Source of the DNA: Hirudinaria manillensis
Lineage: Eukaryota > Annelida > Clitellata > Hirudinida > Hirudinidae
Reading direction: 5' to 3'
Length of the DNA: 64,000 nucleotides
Assembly (NCBI GenBank): GCA_034509925.1
Contig: CM067527.1
Coordinates: 5,933,001 to 5,997,000, forward strand
Part shown: piece after piece, positions 1 to 26,080 of the stretch
Layout: each line of letters opens with the position of its first letter
Position numbering within the stretch: position 1 is the first letter of the stretch
Notes under the pieces: generated by a model
The model's input: only the letters and a program-made list of their open reading frames with translations
Databases searched by the model: none
What the model was told of the DNA's origin: nothing
Position numbers and translations under genes: made by a program

Positions 1-968
1 GAACTTCCACAACTTTTGAACGCAATGGGATAGAAACGAAATTCTTTTTTTATTAAAAAGATCGTGTCCTGTCAAATAATGTGTGCGGTAAAACAAGTCT
101 TATTATTAAAAAATGAATTTGTGATCGAATGAGATCGACTTAATCGTTAAAAACAGTGCGAGCATTTAACGCGCATAAAATTTACATTCCATATTTGAAA
201 TCTACAGAAAATTTCCTTTTCAAAAATATATGATTCGTTTACGTGTCTCCGTTGCAAGTATCCAAAAATTTAATTTATAATAACGCAATTTCCTTGTTTA
301 CAAATGGGGAACATTTGGCTGCCCTACAATCATCGTTTCAGCTGAAACAACCACAATGACGGAAGGAAATGCTCCGAACGCGGTGAAAGGTCGAAGAATG
401 ACGATGAATAGTCAGAGACAATTAATAAATTGACATTGAAAATAACCTCCGAATTCAGCTTTGTACTTCTCAAACAGGCAAATCGAATGACCGCATTTGG
501 GCAGCCAAAACAGCCAGTACGCCAACAAAATCATCCTTTTGATAGCCCTTATGGTCATGCGTTCCAATCTCCGTGCATTGACTCGACTACTTTATTACAT
601 GATGCATGTATTACATCAATTCCAAAAACACTTTGCTGAAATTCTCATTATTTAACTTGTAAAGTTTAAATTATCATTTGACTACTCGAACTTGTGGGTG
701 GAAATCAGCCATTAAACCTTCTGACATCACTCCAGACATTTTTCTTTTTTTTTTTATAAATTTGATCTTCCATTATTAGTTGATTATGTCAGTAACCCAA
801 TAAAATGTAAAATACCAATCAGACTTAGGAATTTATAATTTTAAAGCTCATATTAATATAAAATTTTATGAAAATATTGCATTTAACAATGTAAATCTTT
901 TGCATCTGTGCTAGAATTGTTGAAGCACGAATATACTGAAATCTGACATATTATATTGGAAGAACAGC
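1..968. other. AT-rich non-coding leader
   Basis: No supportable gene. A short open stretch around 430-639 has no recognisable motif and no splice signals. The sequence just before 969 is AT-rich and probably holds the 5' untranslated region and promoter of the gene at 969, but I see no clear TATA element. Confidence 0.5.
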
Positions 969-1856
969 ATGGTTAAGTTATTAAGGCAGTTGAGCGTTTT
1001 AGAGCTTCACCATGAACTTGAAGAAAGAAAGCTCAGCAATACAGGTCAGGAAAGTGATCTACGGGAGCGCCTGGAACTGTGGCTCTTTAGGAATGGATAT
1101 GACCCGGAAATATATGAATTCCTGAAATCGTCTGATCATTCAAAAGCTGTAATGAAAGAAATCAAGATTGAAATCAGTGCCATGGAAATGAGGATTAAGC
1201 AGTATTTGGACAATCACCAAAAAGTTTTCCTGGCTGAAATGGAACATATGAAGAAAATGATAGAAGACTTAGGAAAGACAAAAATGCAAAATGCTGATTC
1301 AGAAATGGAAAACAGCGAAGTCGAATTACAAAGCTCCACTACTGAAGAAATAGTAGAGACTAGCAGAAAACATGAACTAATGAAAACAAACTTTCATAAT
1401 TCTGATTCACTTGATGACTTGTCTGATTCAGAATATTTGTCCTCCTCAGAGGGTGAACCAGAGTCAGGAGGTGAACCAGTCTCAGACGATGAGCCAGAGT
1501 CAGAGGATGAACCAGAGCCAGAGTCAGAGAATGACTCAGAGTCATACTTTGATGATGAATCATGCTCTGATGATGAATCATACTCTGATGATGAATCATA
1601 CTCTGATGATGAATCATACTCTGATGATGAATCATACTCTGATGATGAATCATACTCTGATGATGAATCATACTCTGATGATGAATCATACTCTGATGAT
1701 GAATCATACTCTGATGATGAATCATACTCTGATGATGAATCAAACTCTGATGATGAATCATACTCTGATGATTCATCACAATCTGATGATGAATCATACT
1801 CTGATGATTTGTCAGACTCATACGATTCGCCTGCTGACCAAGAGGGCAAGATTTAA
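969..1856 (+). CDS. Intronless SAP-like domain protein with acidic Ser/Asp repeat tail
   Basis: A 295-residue open frame from an ATG to a TAA, with no sign of introns. Residues about 8-42 (LSVLELHHELEERKLSN, then DLRERLELWL) look like a SAP-type helix-turn-helix, a fold that usually binds DNA or RNA. Residues about 55-105 are charged and helical, probably a coiled coil. From about residue 150 the protein becomes strongly acidic, ending in about a dozen near-perfect SDDESY units. The N-terminus resembles that of the gag-like gene at 32666-34099 (both have LSV, then EL, then R-LS with the same spacing), so the two may share a retroelement ancestor. This copy has no zinc knuckle or capsid-like part. 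AATAAA lies about 140 bases after the stop. Function unknown. The long antisense frames here are a by-product of the 18-base repeat. Confidence 0.65.
   Translation: MVKLLRQLSVLELHHELEERKLSNTGQESDLRERLELWLFRNGYDPEIYEFLKSSDHSKAVMKEIKIEISAMEMRIKQYLDNHQKVFLAEMEHMKKMIEDLGKTKMQNADSEMENSEVELQSSTTEEIVETSRKHELMKTNFHNSDSLDDLSDSEYLSSSEGEPESGGEPVSDDEPESEDEPEPESENDSESYFDDESCSDDESYSDDESYSDDESYSDDESYSDDESYSDDESYSDDESYSDDESYSDDESYSDDESNSDDESYSDDSSQSDDESYSDDLSDSYDSPADQEGKI
1546..1806 (+). repeat. 18-bp coding minisatellite (SDDESY unit)
   Basis: Tandem 18-base units (TCTGATGATGAATCATAC) repeated about 13 times inside the ORF. The unit length is a multiple of three, so copy-number change keeps the frame. Neighbouring units are almost identical, pointing to recent expansion. 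Confidence 0.9.
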
Positions 1857-1994
1857 TGGAGATCCGTAGAAAAAAACTGGTTAACGAGATAACAGACTGA
1901 AATAACAATTGACTGAGCAGGACCTAACAAATAACGAAGAACCAAGAATTCAGAGGAAGACAAGGAAGACCAGACCAAGAAATTTGTAATGTTA

Positions 1995-2000
1995 AATAAA
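1995..2000 (+). terminator. Polyadenylation signal AATAAA
   Basis: Canonical AATAAA about 140 bases downstream of the stop of the SAP-like ORF, followed by a T/G-rich stretch. It supports a transcribed gene. Confidence 0.55.
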
Positions 2001-2978
2001 CGCACAATGTTTGTTCATTTGTTATTTGTGAAAATAACACTTCTAATCGCTTCTGGTCATTAATTCTGCTGCAAAGTAGCACTCCTTAGTCTTTGAAGGC
2101 ATTATTTAGAATTCCAGAAGACCAATTTCAAAAGGGCCGTGTTCCTCACGTGGACAGATCAAAGCTCCTATGATTTCAAAAGAGACTGTTCAAGTTGTTA
2201 TTCTGAGACATCATTTAAAATTCTAAATTTCCAAATTGTACAGTAGAACAATCCAAAATGTTTGTGTCTGGAATCCTACTTGGTTCAAGTTAACCGATTA
2301 ACACTTGACTAAAACTATGCCTCGTCAGACTTTCTATTAATCCACACCAATTCCAACAATTTCATGAACGAATCAAACTTGCAGCCTTTTTTATTAATAA
2401 TGCTTTTATCCAAATTGAAAACACAGAGCGAGACAAAAGGTTATTTATTTCTAGGAAAATTAAGGTCAAGAAAAATCATCCCAACGATTCGAAATGCTTT
2501 TCGTGTTCCTCACGAGCGCACTCCCGAGGTCGGCAAGGACAGAGGTCGCCGGGCCGAGATTACGGATTCGTGTCGGACCCGACGCGACCTATCAATCGAC
2601 TAGCGAAGTTTAAGTAATTATAATATTATATTATTTAACTAAGTAATGACGATGCACGACGCCGTCGGAGATGATAACGATCCTCTCGACATTCTCTACC
2701 GGGTTCTGGAGGCGAGGAAATTGAGGGGAATCTCACTAAGAATATAAGAATATAAGAATATAAGAATATAAGAATATAAGAATACTGAACTTAAATGGTT
2801 ATAAAAAGCACTGAGAGGTCATTTTAAACACGTGTTCTAGATAATAAGTCTAATAAGAATTGAAACATTCGAGGACATTCTAAGGTCATCACTGGAGGGG
2901 TCGAAGGTCAGAACTCCGATCGAGTGATCCGAGGTAACGCCGATCGATCGTCATCGTAATCATCACGACTATCGTTGA
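2001..2978. other. Intergenic region with a GC-rich patch
   Basis: No gene recognised. The segment about 2500-2740 is clearly more GC-rich than its surroundings and reads like unique sequence or an old repeat. It has no long open frame with splice sites. An 8-bp tandem repeat follows at 2737-2785. Confidence 0.4.
2737..2785. repeat. 8-bp tandem repeat (TAAGAATA)
   Basis: About six head-to-tail copies of TAAGAATA, essentially perfect. Confidence 0.9.
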
Positions 2979-3180
2979 TTATTATTATTATTATTTTTTT
3001 TTTTTTTCCTTTATTTTCTCGGCCAAAAAAATCATCCAACAGCAAACGCGATCATCAAACACCTCAACTAACATCCACTGTCCCCCATCCGGGCCCGAGA
3101 TCACCCCGGGACATACAACCGCATTCCCCAGCGCCAACAACACCGCGCTATAAACAAGCGACATCAACCATAATCAATCA

Positions 3181-4305
3181 CTATAGTCCAATTCGCCGGC
3201 GCCAACGTTTATGAGTTCTGCGCTTATGGAATTTCCACATAAGGTAGGTGTCCAGCAAAACCGATGTTGCCAGGTACATCATGCCGTTTCTGGACAGACC
3301 GATGCCCCGCCATGACAAGTAAGATCTGGAGGATATTACACCTCTGAAGTTGCATACAAAGGCGGTTACTATGATCTTCGGAGAGAGAGCACCCCCAGGG
3401 TTATTGTTAGACATCCAGATGTGGATGTCTTTGGAGTTATATTTCCCTGTCTTGGATGAGTGGACCTCGTCCAGTGAGGCAGTATCAGAGACAATGGTGA
3501 CGTCGCATACGATTGAATCGTCCTTACTCCATGCGACTAGGTCAGGGACTCTGATGCCTTCCTCAACTGGTATCCTCGGCTCGATTTTGGTGAAGTACCC
3601 TTTCTCGGCCAACTTCCTTTCCAGCCGATGGACGAGGTTGTTGTGCCTCTCTCGTCTCGATACATCCATTCCTGGACAAACCTGGAAAATGTGATCCAGG
3701 CTCTCGGTGACTCTGCAACCGGCGTCACACTTGGTGTTTACCTCTGGATGATATCTGGAAACCCGGAGATTGCATGGGAGGACGCCTGCTCTGACCTTTA
3801 AGCACTTTAAGTAGTCACTCGGGAACAATCTTGAACGCCCATCCGCGATCCATTCACTGATACCGACACCCTGGAAAAAGGACTGGAGTCCAAATCCGTC
3901 TACCGAGCTGTAAAGGCTCTCGAGAGTCTCTTCCTTAAGTCGTTTTTTGGCTGACGACTCCGAATTTAATTGCCCGAACTTCCTGTGTTCTCCAAGGACG
4001 ATGCTGTTGTCCTTTAGAGTGTCGAGCAAGAATTCGTCTTCATTGCTTTTCGAGCGAGCCATCATAGATCTCATTCTGCTGGTTCTGATGAGTGGAACCC
4101 ACTTTCTGAGCTGCAGTAGTCCCAATCCACCAAATTTCAGCCCCGCATGGAAGAAGGCGGTCGGCGTGTCTTTTGGGAGGCGCAGCCATTGCCTGACGGC
4201 AGATCTTACTTTCGTGTCTGCAGCCTTTAGAGATTTCAAAGAGATTTTATTGAAGGTAAGATAGTGCACGAGGCTTGGAATAAGGTTCGATCTTAGGGTG
4301 TAGAG
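3181..4305 (-). pseudogene. R2/R4 retrotransposon ORF, 3' part: thumb, CCHC knuckle and endonuclease
   Basis: This is the continuation of the retrotransposon protein after the frameshift. It contains the thumb-linker region (VRQWLRLPKDTPTAFF), a CCHC knuckle spaced C-x3-C-x7-H-x4-C, and the PD-(D/E)xK-type endonuclease core (RVPDLVAW, then VCDVTIVSD). In the family this nuclease nicks the target to prime reverse transcription. The ORF ends in a basic tail (RRTHKRWRRRIGL) and a stop at 3181. Both parts together would be about 1,130 residues, close to typical R2 proteins. No internal stop codons are seen. Confidence 0.88.
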
Positions 4306-6572
4306 TTTTGATTTGGCTTTAAAGGAGCTCTAGATATTGCATGCAAGGATTTATGCATTCTGTCGCCTAGTGACGCGTATTTCATTTTTGGGCCAATGTC
4401 AATTCCAAGATATCGGTAGGTGTCGAGAATGTTCATTGCCTTGATTGGCAGCTGGCTGACACTGAGGTAAGAATCCGGGTCAACAATCCAAGGACTGTTT
4501 TTCTTTTGCACTTTCGCTCTCAGTGAAGAACATTTTTGGGCATTCATAATTAGTCCAACTTTTGCCAGAGATTCCTCGACTTGTTTCAACAACATCCTCA
4601 TTCCAATATCAGTAGAGGATAGCAGGATCAAATCATCTGCGAACGCCAAATAATTGCATTTGACTGATGAACTAACATCGCCAGTCACACCGATGGATTG
4701 GTCTACCTCTGACATCACCATGTCGATAACCGCGTTGAAAAGTAGAGGAGACATTGGATCTCCTTGCCTGACTCCTCTATTAACTGGTATGTCCCGACTC
4801 AATTTGCCTCCAATTTTCATTTGAACTGAACAATCGCGGTAGGCCTCTGAAATGTATCTCAACAAAAAAGGAGGAGTTCCCAATCTGTGAGCCGCTCTTA
4901 CAATGGACTGGTGTGAAACCGAATCGAAGGCTTTGGTCACATCAATGAACGTGAGATTGAGATTCTGTTTCTGTTCCTTCTTTTTCTGTATGATTGCTTT
5001 CACGAGCCATATATTATCCGCCAGGCCATCACCGTGTCTGAAAGCCTTCTGACGATTTGAGATGGACCAGTGTGCGAGCATTCTCTTGCTCAGCAATCGG
5101 TGAAATAAACGACCGATGATTGATCCCACCGTAATTGGTCTAAAATCCTCTGGCTTCAGACTTTCTTGTTTCTTTGGAATGCAGGTGACAATTCCTTTCC
5201 TGAGTGCATCGGGAGGGCATCCAGTAAATAACCAAAGCGTCATGTGAGTCGCCAGGTCCTCCGGTGCAATTTTGTTCAGATCAATTTTTTTCATGCCGTC
5301 AAAGCCGGGGGCAGAATCTTTCAATCCTTTTGCCGCGTGAATGATTTCATCGACCGTGATTGGAATGTCCATTTCATCGATAGGCTCAATCGTTTCATCC
5401 AATGGCCGGGAGTCGGTTTTGGAAGCTTGAGTGAAAACCTTCTCCCAATACTCCACCAATGTTTCATCGGAAGGACATACTGCATTTTTCTCGTAGTCAC
5501 CTTTCATTACCGTTTGTGCCCCAAGACTTGGACTTTTCCTAAACAGCTGCTGGATCCTCGCATACTGCTCCTTCCGACGCCTCTCTTTTATCGCACGCTT
5601 TGAGTTGCGATTGATCCATTTGACGAATTTGCGGCCACTTGTTTGCACCTTGTCTTGCTTCTTCGTCTGATGTTTCTTTGCCACTTTTTGAGTCCTCTTC
5701 TTTGACACTGTTATGCCAGCAATCCATCTCTGATATTCTATGTTGATAAGTGACCTTTTAATCTCGTATACCTCAGTGGAATCAATGAGCGAACTGAACT
5801 CTTCATCAGACAATCGAAGAAAAAATCTTCTTCTTTCAATGAATTGCAAGGGACCAATAATATTTTCTGGGTCTAATGCTTTGCAACAGGCTGAGATACC
5901 AGCATCGGCCTTAACGTCTGCCATTATAATATTTGAGAGAAGATGACGATATTGAGGCTTATTTCTAATCACTTTTATAGCATCCACACTGAGGGAGGGA
6001 AATTGCTGCTGAAGTGAGAGGTTGATTCTGTTTTTGTGTGTTCCCCCAAGACTAAGTTCAGCCTTGGCCAGTACATTCCATGACTCAGTGTTATGCAAAT
6101 TGGGAACAAAACACTCACTATCCTCTGATGGATTAGAATCCTGACAAAAATTGGTTCCTTGATGCATCAACTCCTCATTTGCTATTGTTGAGTGATTGAG
6201 ATATTTTTCTAGAGTTGTCTTGTATTTCTCGGTTAATCTACGGCTTTTGATGGCATTCAACGATCTATGTTCAAATCTTTTGTGGAGTTCCTGATTGACA
6301 TTGTGAACTCCCTTTCTAATCAATTCAACCTCCATGGAAGCCAGCATGCAATATTCTTCTTCAGTCCATCTTGCCTTGGAAGAGGGAAGACCTGCTCTAA
6401 TTTTATGATATTCTTCTGGATGAATTCTGTTTTCATGTATATGTTTACCTCTAACAGAAGCAAATGTCTTTGCACAGAATTCACAATGCACCTGTGTTCC
6501 AACAGAATCTGAAGAATTTTCTTTCTTTCTTTGACAGCCAAAGACTTTATTCTGACAGTTCTTATCTTCCAT
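4293..6572 (-). pseudogene. R2/R4 retrotransposon ORF, 5' part: zinc finger, Myb and reverse transcriptase
   Basis: The likely start is the ATG at 6572 (MEDKNCQNK). The frame stays open further upstream, but that part only translates the AAT array. Near the N-terminus is one C2H2 finger (C-x2-C-x12-H-x4-H, beginning HCEFCAKTF), followed by a Myb-like helix (RWTEEEYCML). These are the DNA-binding parts that recognise the target in R2-class proteins. The reverse transcriptase has the fingers block (DSAPGFDGM), RPITVGSIIGR, the palm aspartate (FIDVTKAFDSVS), GVRQGDPMSPLLFN and the catalytic AFADD box. The frame hits a stop at 4293 just after SRAPLKP. The homologous continuation lies in the neighbouring frame, so a one-base loss in a short A-run (T-run on +, 4306-4309) is the likely lesion. 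Confidence 0.9.
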
Positions 6573-6594
6573 AATCACCATTATTATCACATTG

Positions 6595-6649
6595 ATTATT
6601 ATTATTATTATTATTATTATAATTATTATTATTATTATTATTATTATAT
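6595..6649. repeat. AAT/ATT microsatellite at the 5' end of the retrotransposon
   Basis: ATT units on the + strand (AAT on the element's strand) with one interruption. It starts only about 20 bases upstream of the retrotransposon ATG and is probably target sequence. Confidence 0.85.
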
Positions 6650-7969
6650 AAAATGACATTGGTTTTAAAAAGTTCTGGTTTTAAGTCCAAATGAAAATGG
6701 TTTGATTTAATAATTCCAGGGCATGTTAAATCCAAAAAATAAAGTCATTTGAAGGACTCAAGATTCAAAACAGCTACATAAATTATGTAAATTATCGAAT
6801 TAACTATTCGAGCCACCGAATAATTCATTAAGTCGCATACGTCATTACCTCGTCTCCGTCTACGTTTGTATACTTTTTTTTTAAAGAGCCGAAAATGCAT
6901 ACGGATCGATCCAGACGACGGCACGCGAAACGGAGGTACGAATACATTATAATAATTAGTTAGTCATAATTCTATTTTAATAAAGATCATATATGCCTAA
7001 CACTAATAACTAAGTAATTAATTAATAATGTAAAATGAGTTGAGTAATATGATCAGATTAAATGAATTTTTTTTTAATGATCAATGATGAATGATCCACA
7101 AACCACTACAGAGCTGATGAGTGTAAACAAAATCCAGGTTATTGCACTTGTTAGGTCTGCTAACAATAACAATTACATCGTCAATTACGTCCAAAAAACG
7201 ACCCGATAAAATTTATGCCACAAACTATAATTATTTATATTAATTTTGCGATTATTATCATAATTATTATTATTTTTATCAAAAGTTAATATTAGTTTTT
7301 GAACTCATCACATGAAATCCACTGAACGACTAAAACACAAACAACAAAACAAAATGAAAAGACCACCAATTCTGCCGACTCGAAGAGGATCAGGTATGCA
7401 TGGTAGGTATGCATGGTAGGTATAACCCTAACCCTAACCCATGGCAGGTATGCATGGTAGGTGGCTGGTATTACTTCAAGCTAATTAATTATTCATGACG
7501 ATGACGATGACGGGAAAAAATAAAATCAACTCGGGGGGGTTATTTCCTCCTACAACTCCTACATACTTAACTAACGATGATCTGGTAGTCATGACGACGA
7601 AAAGGACGCCGTGGTGACGATGGAGTGCAGGGCGCTACGGACTATCGACTTGGAGAGTTCTAACCTTGTCTAATTAATGATTGATTAACAAGTAATTAGC
7701 GAATAATAAACAAAAGGATGGAAACTCTTCGTAAACATTCCCAGAGGATGCCATGCGAACGTGGCTAACCAAGAGCTAATCGTATCGTCGGCAGGACAAA
7801 AACCCGACTATAAGTACGATGAGGTTATGATAATGATCGTAGTCTGGAGACAAACAAACAAACACTTGTGAGCTTGTTAACGAGATTACGCTCCCCAAAA
7901 TCCTGAAGCAATGAAAAACAAACGCATCGTCGTCGTCGTCTTCGCGAGAGACTCCACCTCCGTCGCCGA
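6650..7969. other. AT-rich intergenic and 3' flank of the PKA gene
   Basis: No gene recognised. The part next to 7970 must hold the 3' untranslated region of the PKA regulatory gene on the minus strand. I could not find a clear AATAAA for it. A telomere-like tract sits at 7381-7470. Confidence 0.5.
7381..7470. repeat. Interstitial telomere-like tract with flanking 14-bp repeats
   Basis: Three units of CCCTAA lie between copies of GGTATGCATGGTAG, two on the left and one on the right. It is too short to be a telomere and resembles an interstitial telomeric sequence embedded in a small tandem repeat. Confidence 0.7.
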
Positions 7970-24959
<16,990 letters not shown>

Positions 24960-26053
24960 CGCGATGAAATATCGTTTCCAATGAAAAATCTGGAAGTCTT
25001 TCGGAGCGAGCGCCAAGCAGACCTTCCGATGTGCGAATCCCCGCAGACGAGCTCGTGAGACTAGAAAACACCAGGCTCGAAAACACGGTGGATTAGCAGT
25101 CAAGTGAAATAAAAAATTTTAAACTCGATTTATGTCTGTCACGGATTGCAAGATATATTTTTAATTTTATTTGCAATATTGAAACACTTAAATTAGAGTG
25201 CTAAAATTAATTTTTTGAGGATGCTTAATGCGAGGTCTACGTTTAAAGTTCGAGTTGTCAGATCTAGTCTATAAAAACAGAGCCAGTGGCGAACAAGAAT
25301 TGTACAAAAAAAAAACAACAAACAAAACCACATGGTTCTTTTTTATTATTGATCGCATGTTGCTCAGTTTAACAAAGGGACCTTTGTAAAAACTTTAGAA
25401 AACTATCAATGTTGAGTTTGAGGCATATGGCTTTAAATGCAATTTGAGATTTTACAAAGAGTATAATTCACCTCTAAATTTAGAATAATTGATACACTTT
25501 GAATAATTCAGATATAGTGGAGTGATTTTCACCACTAAGAGGGAGAAAAATATTTTGTTCGACGCACCACCAAGGATATAATTTAGAGAGGGAGACCGGG
25601 CTGGAGAGGGCAAAGCCGATTGATTGACCCTTCCCCAGCGACTTGAAAAGAAAAAGTCATCATTTTGTCTGAGGGTTGACCCTTGGGAAATGCTAAAATT
25701 CTTGAGCAACATCCCAGCGACTTCAAAATAATTTTCTTTTCGAACAAATCATTTATGGTTTTCAATGATTTTGGCTAACTTCATTTATGTCGAACATTTT
25801 TTAAATTTTTGGTACATTTTATTAAACACAAAATTTTTGCAAAACGAAACTTGACCCCCATTCTGAATTGAAAAACAAACACATAAACGGGTCTGCACGA
25901 AAGATTTAAGGGTTTCATTTAATTAGATTAAAATAAGAAATGCACTTTGTACAGTTTAAATTATTTTTTAAATATCATATCATAAATCGAACAAATTTCA
26001 GAAGAAGAAAGATTGCGATTGTTCATTGATAATGTCTGAATTCATTGAAATAA
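24960..26053. other. Spacer between Pka-R1 and the first MS4A-like gene
   Basis: Holds the presumed promoter and 5' untranslated region of Pka-R1 (minus strand). No clear CpG-rich or TATA-type element and no other gene seen. The open frame at about 25452-25765 shows no family motif. Confidence 0.5.
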
Positions 26054-26059
26054 TTTATT
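26054..26059 (-). terminator. Polyadenylation signal of MS4A-like gene 1
   Basis: AATAAA on the minus strand, about 22 bases after the stop codon. This gives a very short 3' untranslated region. Confidence 0.6.
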
Positions 26060-26080
26060 ATTAAAAAATCTTTAGAACGT

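Larger units (their letters stand above)
2979..6649 (-). mobile_element. R2/R4-type non-LTR retrotransposon, near full length, inserted in an AAT repeat
   Basis: Read on the minus strand, the element runs from an AAT array (6595-6649) through a single long coding region, a 3' untranslated region of about 170 bases ending in AATAAAGG, and an A-tail of 14, and then straight into another AAT array (2979-2993). Its protein order is C2H2 finger, Myb-like domain, reverse transcriptase, CCHC knuckle and restriction-like endonuclease. This is the architecture of the R2/R4 superfamily of site-specific elements. The known relative Dong from Bombyx inserts in TAA repeats, so the AAT flanks fit that target habit. 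No 28S rDNA target is present. A one-base frameshift near 4306-4309 splits the ORF, so this copy is probably inactive although otherwise well preserved. Confidence 0.88.

Noticed and set aside
1360..1908. Long open frames on the opposite strand and in another frame over the SDDESY array
   Set aside because: An 18-base repeat without stops is open in several frames at once. The products are simple repeats and only the + frame has a non-repetitive conserved N-terminus.
2979..6649. R2 insertion in 28S rDNA
   Set aside because: No rRNA sequence flanks the element. Both sides are AAT repeats followed by ordinary DNA.
7421..7440. Chromosome end
   Set aside because: Only three telomere-like units within continuous sequence on both sides.
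24960..25103. Upstream in-frame extension of the Pka-R1 start
   Set aside because: The extension would add about 48 residues absent from RI proteins. The ATG at 24959 gives the normal N-terminal length.
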